The notes under the pieces: generated by a model
Told to the model about the DNA's origin: nothing
What the model saw: the letters and a program-made list of their open reading frames with translations, nothing else
Databases searched by the model: none
Assembly (NCBI RefSeq): GCF_030247195.1
Contig: NC_080671.1
Coordinates: 469,212,766-469,276,765 of the forward strand
Length of the DNA stretch: 64,000 nucleotides
Source of the DNA: Topomyia yanbarensis
Taxonomy: Eukaryota > Arthropoda > Insecta > Diptera > Culicidae
Direction: 5' to 3'
In this document: positions 57,801 through 64,000 of the stretch, piece after piece
How positions within the stretch are numbered: position 1 is the first letter of the stretch
How the letters are laid out: each line of letters begins with the position of its first letter
Made by a program: the position numbers and the translations under genes

Positions 57801-58660
57801 AGGATCAATAAAATTGAAAATGAATGAAAAATGATTGAGCAACTCGGCTGTTTGAATGAATGATGCAAATGAACAACTGCTAATTGAACATAGTAGGTCA
57901 TGATTTGAGATTTGTTCTAACTTCAAGTTCAAACCAACCTGTTAAAAATTTGCAGCTCTGCTTCTGACTGTTCCTTCAAATCAATGCTTTCCGGCGAACA
58001 CTTCGGTCACAATATTTAACCACATACTTAATTTTTACTTTAAATCAACTAATTTTATCCCGGCCCATGGACCATTTCCATCACACGATTGAAGTCATGC
58101 GCCGGTAACACGCTGAAACCCAAGGAGAAATTTATCTATTTAAGCGGCACCAATCTTGATTAATTTTGACTGTCGATAATTTTCTTGCTCGATAACAAGC
58201 GTTATTATTTATACTTTGTGCGTAGTGGTCGTTTTACCCTTCCAGGTAATTGGTATCACTTGTTATTGCTTATCTTTTTGCCACTGATTAGCTCATGAAT
58301 GAAAGTGTCAGCTATTTGTTAGACTGTTTTCTTCATACGTTAATTTATATATTACGGTGGAATTCATTTGACGAGACCTATCACTAAATTTATGCATTGA
58401 TTGTATAACTGAATACATTTTTTTTCTATATATCATCGACTAAATCAATAAATGAGTTCTTTTGAGTAGTACGACATGTAGTTCTTGCTAGTTGTCGACT
58501 CTTTTGACCTTGAGCATGAGGCTGATTAAGGAAACAAGATCTGAACTACGCATTTCATTGGTAACGTTTTTATTGTCTCGCTCTACCAATCATTTGGGAT
58601 AAATGCCAAGTCGCTCCCTTAAGTCGGTGTGGTTTGTTCAAGCCGAAAGTCCAGTCTTTT
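54861..58660. other. Intron or intergenic AT-rich sequence
   Basis: No exon, RNA gene or complete element recognised in 3.8 kb. Open frames such as 56574-56777 and 57105-57374 have no known domain. A weak inverted similarity at about 57500-57950 was not strong enough to call. Confidence 0.4.
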
Positions 58661-59405
58661 CACTGATAGAATATATTCGTAAATCGCTATGCATTAGTTT
58701 CGTACAGATAATTTTCATAAAATATACGAATTTTTCGTACATATAATTAATCGTTCGTAGTTCTATTGAAACACATTTATTTTTTATTACGAGTTTTTCG
58801 TGAAAACCACGAAACGACTTTCGTTGGCTTATTACGAAACAGCTTCGTTCGGCAAACGAATTGTTCGCTGTTATATACGAATATCTTTATAATATTTACG
58901 AGCACCATTCGTCGAACCGTCAACGTCAACAGAGCTTCAATATGGAGTCATTGTTGATATACGTCATATAACTGTTGATGATCACGACGGTCTCGGTCTG
59001 ACTATTTAGTAGCCGTATCCGTGTCCGCCGGTTTCAGGAAGATGGTTTTGTATGAATAATTTTGAATTTTTCTCTGCCGGAGCAATGTCAAAAGAATATG
59101 CTATTAAATACGAAAACTTCTCTTAGATGAACGAAATGAATTCGTGCGACCAACGAGATTGTTCGTAATATACATAGACGTTTATTAAAATAAACAAAAC
59201 ATTTCGTTTCATTCCCGAAAAATAATGCCGTTTTCAACAATAACATTCGTGCAGTATACATTAAACGTGTAAAATTTACGAAAGATTTCGTTCACCAAGC
59301 GGCCATTCTTGTTCATGAAATGAACGAAACATACTATTTAGAATGCACGAAAATACTTCGTTGTATGATCGATTTAAGTATATTTACGAATTTATATTAC
59401 CAGTG
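58661..59405. repeat. Foldback element rich in TTCGT/ACGAA
   Basis: A 745-bp structure with inverted ends: CACTGATAGAATATATTCGT at the left and, inverted at the right, CACTGGTAATATAAATTCGT, each followed by AAAT. The arms contain many ACGAA and TTCGT motifs (for example ACGAAACGACTTTCGT, a palindrome), so several sub-hairpins are possible. The middle (58960-59130) lacks them. CACTG ends do not clearly fit one superfamily, and no target duplication is certain. Confidence 0.65.
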
Positions 59406-61439
59406 TTTGAGCGTGCATAGAATCCAATCAGATTGTTTTCTGTAAGTGGAATCATTCTCTATAGCTATATTCTCACAAAGTTGATTATGATCTGGATATA
59501 TTGAAACGTATCTCGATTATTTCTATCTTTCGGCAGTTGCTTTGTAGTAAAACGTGTATTTTGACATTTTCAACATATTTTTGAAGGATCAACGGAGTTT
59601 AGATGTTGTCGCATTCCACGAAACATACCAGCAAAAATAATTTTTATTTTTTTTTGCCTAAGGTAGAGAGAAAAGAAGTATTATCGTCAAATCTTTAAAA
59701 CTATACAATAAGATAGTTTATAGAATGGGTTAATAATTAGTTAAATGACTCAATCAAACTTAGATTTTCTTGTGAAAAAGCTTAATTTGCACTCATTTCA
59801 ATAGTCTGCAGAACAAAACACGGGTTACACAACTTTTATACGGATACATTGGAAGACTTCAGTTGTACTTCTTTGAAAATGCACAATGATGCACAGATCA
59901 TTGCATTGTACTGCGTGAAAGTCTTGTTCATATTCATGTTTTTATTTTTTTCTGCTTTAAAAATTGTGAAATTGTTTGTGTAATAGTTGTTCTTTGGTCA
60001 AATCTTCCCACATCGGAAAGGTTTGACTAAGGGTCACAACAAAAATACTAGCGTTATATATCTCGCAACATTATTTTTCATTTAGTCGCGATCTTCAAGT
60101 ACGTGTATAAATATAAAATGGGATTTTCAGTTTATTTTAGGACTCTTTAAATAAACCCTGTTGGAGATTATAATTCTTCTAAAGATTTAATTTGTATTTC
60201 CTTTAAACATCAGCTCCCAGATGATTGTTTTGGCCCCCTTAAGTACCATTAGGACAATGAAAATTCTGGCCAAATTTCCCCAACATTAGTCCTTACGTTT
60301 AATGTCGGGCAGATAATGATAAGAAGTGGATTCCATTATTTCGATCTATATAAAATAATTTCTCTACTTGATAGAAAGTAAGCATCGTAAAAAATATTAT
60401 TCATTAATTGCTGAAACTTTTAAAATAACATTAAGGTATCGAAAAACGTGTAAAAATATTTTCAAGAGTATGTTGAGTACTAAATCAAACACGCTATTGC
60501 CAATTGTAGAAACTCGAGAATGGCCAACTCTACCCAAAAACTACAATACTGTAGATTTTGTTCCGGTTCCGCAAATTACTGCACTGTCCATGATCGCATG
60601 TTTGTCCCATTTCCTATGGGTTTTCCTATCTTTATGGGACATGATCGCAAGGCAGTGCAGGAGTATACAATTTTAGGGCGTCCAAAAAATAATTCAATGG
60701 TGTAGTAGAATTCCAAACAAACCCTGAATCACGGAAATATGTTTAACAATTTTTGAATCTCGCCTGAAAGCTTAAAAAACACGGATTCGAGAAAAAGCAC
60801 TGGTTTCTGCGAGCAGTTTGAGCCTCCATCTTGTTATTTCTTTCTCTCTATTCGTGTTCTCGATATTTAAGATAGACGCATCGAAAAATACAAATAATTT
60901 TTGATTGTTTAGGATAGGGTGTCTGCTTTACTAAGCGTTATTCTTCGATGGGCATAGAAAAATCGCTAACAAGCAATTTAAATTTTAAAGTTCAGCCAAA
61001 TAAAAGTTTTTATTCTTTGCAGGCTAATAATATGTCACTTCCAGATCACTCAATTCTCAAACTCGCTCGGAAAATGACTTTTACCTACAGCAGCTTATGG
61101 ATTTTTGTTAAAATATGTTATCTTTTGGATTGTATTCTAAATCACCTGTAGTTCAAAATGTACCAATAGGACTTCCAGGTTTGTTTAAAAAATATCAAGA
61201 AAACAACGCAAACATGTGTCATGAATTTCAGTTATTCTGTGCGAGCTATTGCGTCCTTTCGCGTGAAACGTATTCGATTGAATGCCGGATGTCACTTTAA
61301 ATTTTTCACTCGTCTATCTATATACCTCATACAATGTTTTACTCACGAAATACCTTACCTCACCCGAGTTTGCAGTGCAAATGATTAGTTTTCCACACTA
61401 ATTTTACAGTAAGATATCGCGGGTAGCCTAAAACAAAGT
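59406..61439. other. AT-rich sequence
   Basis: No gene recognised; it contains the small hairpin at 60580-60659. Confidence 0.4.
60580..60659. repeat. Small imperfect hairpin
   Basis: TGCACTGTCCATGATCGCAT...GTCCCAT (60580-60610) is inverted at 60634-60659 (ATGGGACATGATCGCAAGGC, AGTGCA) around a 23-base loop. It may be the tip of a small MITE. Confidence 0.6.
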
Positions 61440-62002
61440 TTCAATAGCTTACCGATCGACAGCATCTAGTTCAACCCGCCTTTTTGTTTACTGAGTTTGC
61501 TCACAAAATAATTCGGCACCATATCTTTCTTACCGGGAATAAAAATGCTTACATTTCTGACAGCTTACCTACGACCATAGACGCAAAGTCAAGTCAAAGG
61601 AGTTTGCGCGAGTTTCTTTTGGTACCGTACAAGGAATGCGGAAATATTAGCAGTTCACAGAGACACTATAACTTGAAATTTAGTCAGACACGGGTCACCA
61701 CCGAAAACGCTTTCGGATTATTAAAGATACAATTTGAAAAACTGATGTGTCTTGATTCCCATTCCCATGGAGAAAATAGTTCTGTACTCGCTTGTTGCAT
61801 TCTGCGTAATTTTTGCGCAGATGACCATATGGCTAAGTCTGGAAGCAGCAAAGAATCAACAGAAGACATCCCTGAGGAAGGTAAAATAGAAGAACCAATT
61901 ATACCAGAAAGATTTCGCCAAATAGACAATCGTGCTGCGGTGCTACGAAGACTGGGAGAAACTAAACGAAATGAAATTACCAACTCGCTGCCAAAACAAT
62001 AG
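61440..62002 (+). pseudogene. PIF/Harbinger transposase, C-terminal fragment
   Basis: An open frame of 172 codons (61484-62002) encodes the C-terminal part of a Harbinger (HARBI1-like) DDE transposase: LREFLLVPYKECG, SSSQRHYNLKFSQTRVTTENAFG and LLKIQF then CCILRNFCADD match the block with the catalytic Glu (TENAFG). The two upstream catalytic Asp residues and the N-terminal DNA-binding domain are absent, and the frame opens with TTG rather than ATG. The tail (residues 120-172) is acidic then basic and less conserved. No terminal repeats or partner Myb-like gene were seen. It is probably a relic; the clean frame is mildly notable. Confidence 0.85.
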
Positions 62003-62281
62003 GACCTATTAAATTAAAGAATTGCACCGATTCTATTAAATAATTGCAGAACATAGACATAATTTATCGTAAAATCATTTTTGGAAAATTGTAGTAAACA
62101 AGACAGGAAAAACAGCAAAAATAACTACATATTGCTTGACTTCAAAACCGATCAGGTTCAAATAGTACCAATACCATATATATGTACTTAGGCAGTCACG
62201 CCGCATTATTGAATACAGTACATAGCAACTAGTGTAACAACCGATATAATCAGCACGATTCTGCCACCGACGCCCATATGA

Positions 62282-64000
62282 TTGCCACGGAACTTAGATG
62301 TTATAGCAGCGACCTTTCCCGGTCAGGTAAAGCTAATTCCTCCCGAAGCTATTCGAGATACTGCGCGCCCTGAATTTGATCCACCATTGCAGCCTGCCAA
62401 CAGACGTTATCAGGTCAACTCCGTCACCCATACCCACCTGTTTACCACAGAACTTGAAGGACACGACATCAACCTTTTTCGGTCAGATAACAACGCTCTA
62501 AACAAGTCAGACCAACTCGAAGGACATGGAATTCTTGTATCCCTTTTCTCAGGTAAATACAATGAATGTATATGTGCTTCAGAAATAGGACATACAGATG
62601 CTGCACATGTTGAAAGCCCATCCCAATTACAGACATTTGCTTCCACCACCACTCGATCTACCACCGTTCAACCGTCAGGAGAAAACTTGCAGGGACATCT
62701 CAAAATCTACTATCAGAACGTGAGAGGGCTACGCACAAAAATTGATGAGCTGTTCGTCGCTGCTTCGGATGTTGATCATGATGTTATTGTTCTGACCGAA
62801 ACGTGGCTGAATGATCAAATCAACTCGCTCCAATTATTTGGCTCAAGGTATTCGGTATATCGTCACGATCGCGATCCTAATAGTTCAGGGAAGAAACGTG
62901 GTGGTGGTGTGCTCATTGCTGTTTCCAACCGACTCTCATCCAAACACAAAAATGACACTCGAAATCTCGAGCAACTCTGGGTAAATATCCGTGGCCTCTA
63001 TACTAATCTCTGTGTGGGTGTTGTATATATTCCCCCCGATTCCGCAAGTGATGTAGAAATTATTCAGAAGCACATAGACTCCGCACTTGACATAGCAACT
63101 TCCATTGAACCCAACACGGCACATCTACGATTACAACCAGCCTGGACTTCTTTGGAAGAGCACTCCCTCCGGGTATGCAGACCCTTCTGAATCAACCTTT
63201 TCGAGGGCGAGTACTATCTTACTTGACGGAATGTCTGTACTGAACATGCGACAAATGTCCATAGTGAATAGTAGACGAAATCGAATCCTGGACCTCCTCT
63301 TTATAAATGAAGAAGCTTCAATGTGCTGTACCGTATCAGAGACACTTGAGCCTTTAGTTGCTGTAGCCACACATCATCCTCCAATTCTGGTAACGCAGAT
63401 TTGTCCGCAGCTGGTTCTCTATGACGAAATGGAGGATGTCAGAAAGTTCAACTTTTCGAAGACTGTACCTCGTCCCCGAACAAAACCACCATGGTCCAAC
63501 AACCGGCTACGTAAACTGAAAAGATTGCGAGCTGCTGCGCTTCGACATTACACTATTCGAAGAAATCAGATCACAAAAAGGTAGTTCACTATAGCCAGTA
63601 ACAGCTACAAAACATATAATCGCTTTCTCTACTCAAGACACATAGCACAAACCCAATCGAACCTAAAACGAAACCCAAAACAGTTTTGGTCCTTTGTAAA
63701 TGGGAAACGTAAAGAAAATGGGCTTCCTTGCAGTATGTTCCTCGCAGGTGAAGCGTCCAATACTCCCAGCGGTATCTGTAATTTGTTCGCAAAACATTTC
63801 TCGAGTGTGTTTAAAAATGAATCGGCTAGCTCAACTCAGGTGGACTGTGGCCTTCAAGATGTCCCTCGCGATGTAATCAATTTTGGAAACATTTTATTTT
63901 CTGACGAAGACATTCTAGTTGCCATAAGCAAGTTAAAGTCCCCATCGGTGGGGCCAGATGGGATTCCTTCCATTATACTGCAAAAATGCGCAAGCGCATT
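62282..64000 (+). mobile_element. Jockey/CR1-type LINE, runs off the window
   Basis: Endonuclease and the start of reverse transcriptase are present on the plus strand, in the same direction as dac. The 5' part includes three decayed repeats of a CTTTTCGGTCAG-like unit (near 62310, 62471, 62541). The remainder lies beyond 64000. A frameshift and an in-frame stop show that it is decayed. Confidence 0.88.
62282..64000 (+). pseudogene. LINE ORF: endonuclease and start of reverse transcriptase, broken
   Basis: The frame opens without an ATG (TTG at 62282). Residues 1-135 are a Ser/Thr-rich lead. The AP-type endonuclease begins with LKIYYQNVRGLRTKIDEL and continues with VIVLTETWLND, GGGVLIAVS and LCVGVVYIPPDSA. 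Near 63110-63130 the reading shifts to the frame of 63105-63584 (YNQPGLLWKS, SRRNRILDLLFIN), which holds the rest of the endonuclease, including the region before its catalytic His, and the linker with PPWSNNRLRKL. An in-frame TAG at 63582-63584 interrupts it; the same frame then runs on to the window end with FWSFVNGKRKE and LKSPSVGPDGIPS, the first reverse transcriptase block. Partial at the 3' end. Confidence 0.88.

Noticed and set aside
57500..57950. Weak inverted repeat with CAAATTTTTA and TTCAACTTGA-like words
   Set aside because: Matches are short, interrupted and not clearly above background for AT-rich DNA.

Overview
The window looks like nuclear DNA of a dipteran, most likely a mosquito. 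It is AT-rich, intron-like and packed with decayed transposable elements. It contains one recognisable host gene segment: the 5' coding exon of the transcription cofactor gene dachshund (dac), plus strand, 21620-22404. The exon carries a complete Ski/Sno/Dac (DachBox-N) domain and ends at a consensus splice donor. The mosquito assignment rests on the mix of repeats: a tRNA-derived SINE of Feilai type, a DD37E Tc1/mariner relative, Ty3/gypsy of the mag group, BEL/Pao, I-clade and jockey-type LINEs, and hAT MITEs. This is pattern recognition, not a database result.

Layout. 1-9247: degenerate DNA with a DD37E transposase relic (582-1059) and a GC-richer, microsatellite-rich island (4143-6250) that could be regulatory. 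9248-13200: a broken mag-like Ty3/gypsy element on the minus strand whose gag abuts a BEL/Pao integrase scrap. 13535-14610: three TA- or CA-flanked MITEs. 14690-19410: a nearly complete but dead I-clade LINE. 20280-21619: probable promoter and 5' UTR of dac. 21620-22404: dac exon. From 22405 to the window end no further host exon was found, and the sequence reads as one long dac intron or the DNA beyond it.

Inside the intron-like part, the same blocks (here called Z, W, X, Y) recur in the same order and orientation three times (about 23.7-29.7, 29.7-34.6 and 40.4-45.7 kb). This suggests an old tandem triplication of a unit of roughly 5 kb, later broken by insertions. The insertions include a jockey LINE carrying a hAT MITE, a Penelope-like insert with a 13-bp target duplication confirmed by an empty site in another copy, a pogo-like element, and several foldback and satellite-like repeats. 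The last 2.6 kb hold a PIF/Harbinger transposase remnant and a jockey/CR1-type LINE that runs off the window.

No working transposable-element gene was found; every one shows stops, frameshifts, deletions or lost catalytic residues. I found no tRNA or rRNA gene, CRISPR array or operon. No clearly new biological system could be shown. The best leads are the triplicated intronic unit, a long intronic hairpin at 36394-36579, the Penelope-like insert with hammerhead-like boxes, and the foldback/satellite structures at 42.8-43.8, 47.6-48.7 and 58.7-59.4 kb.
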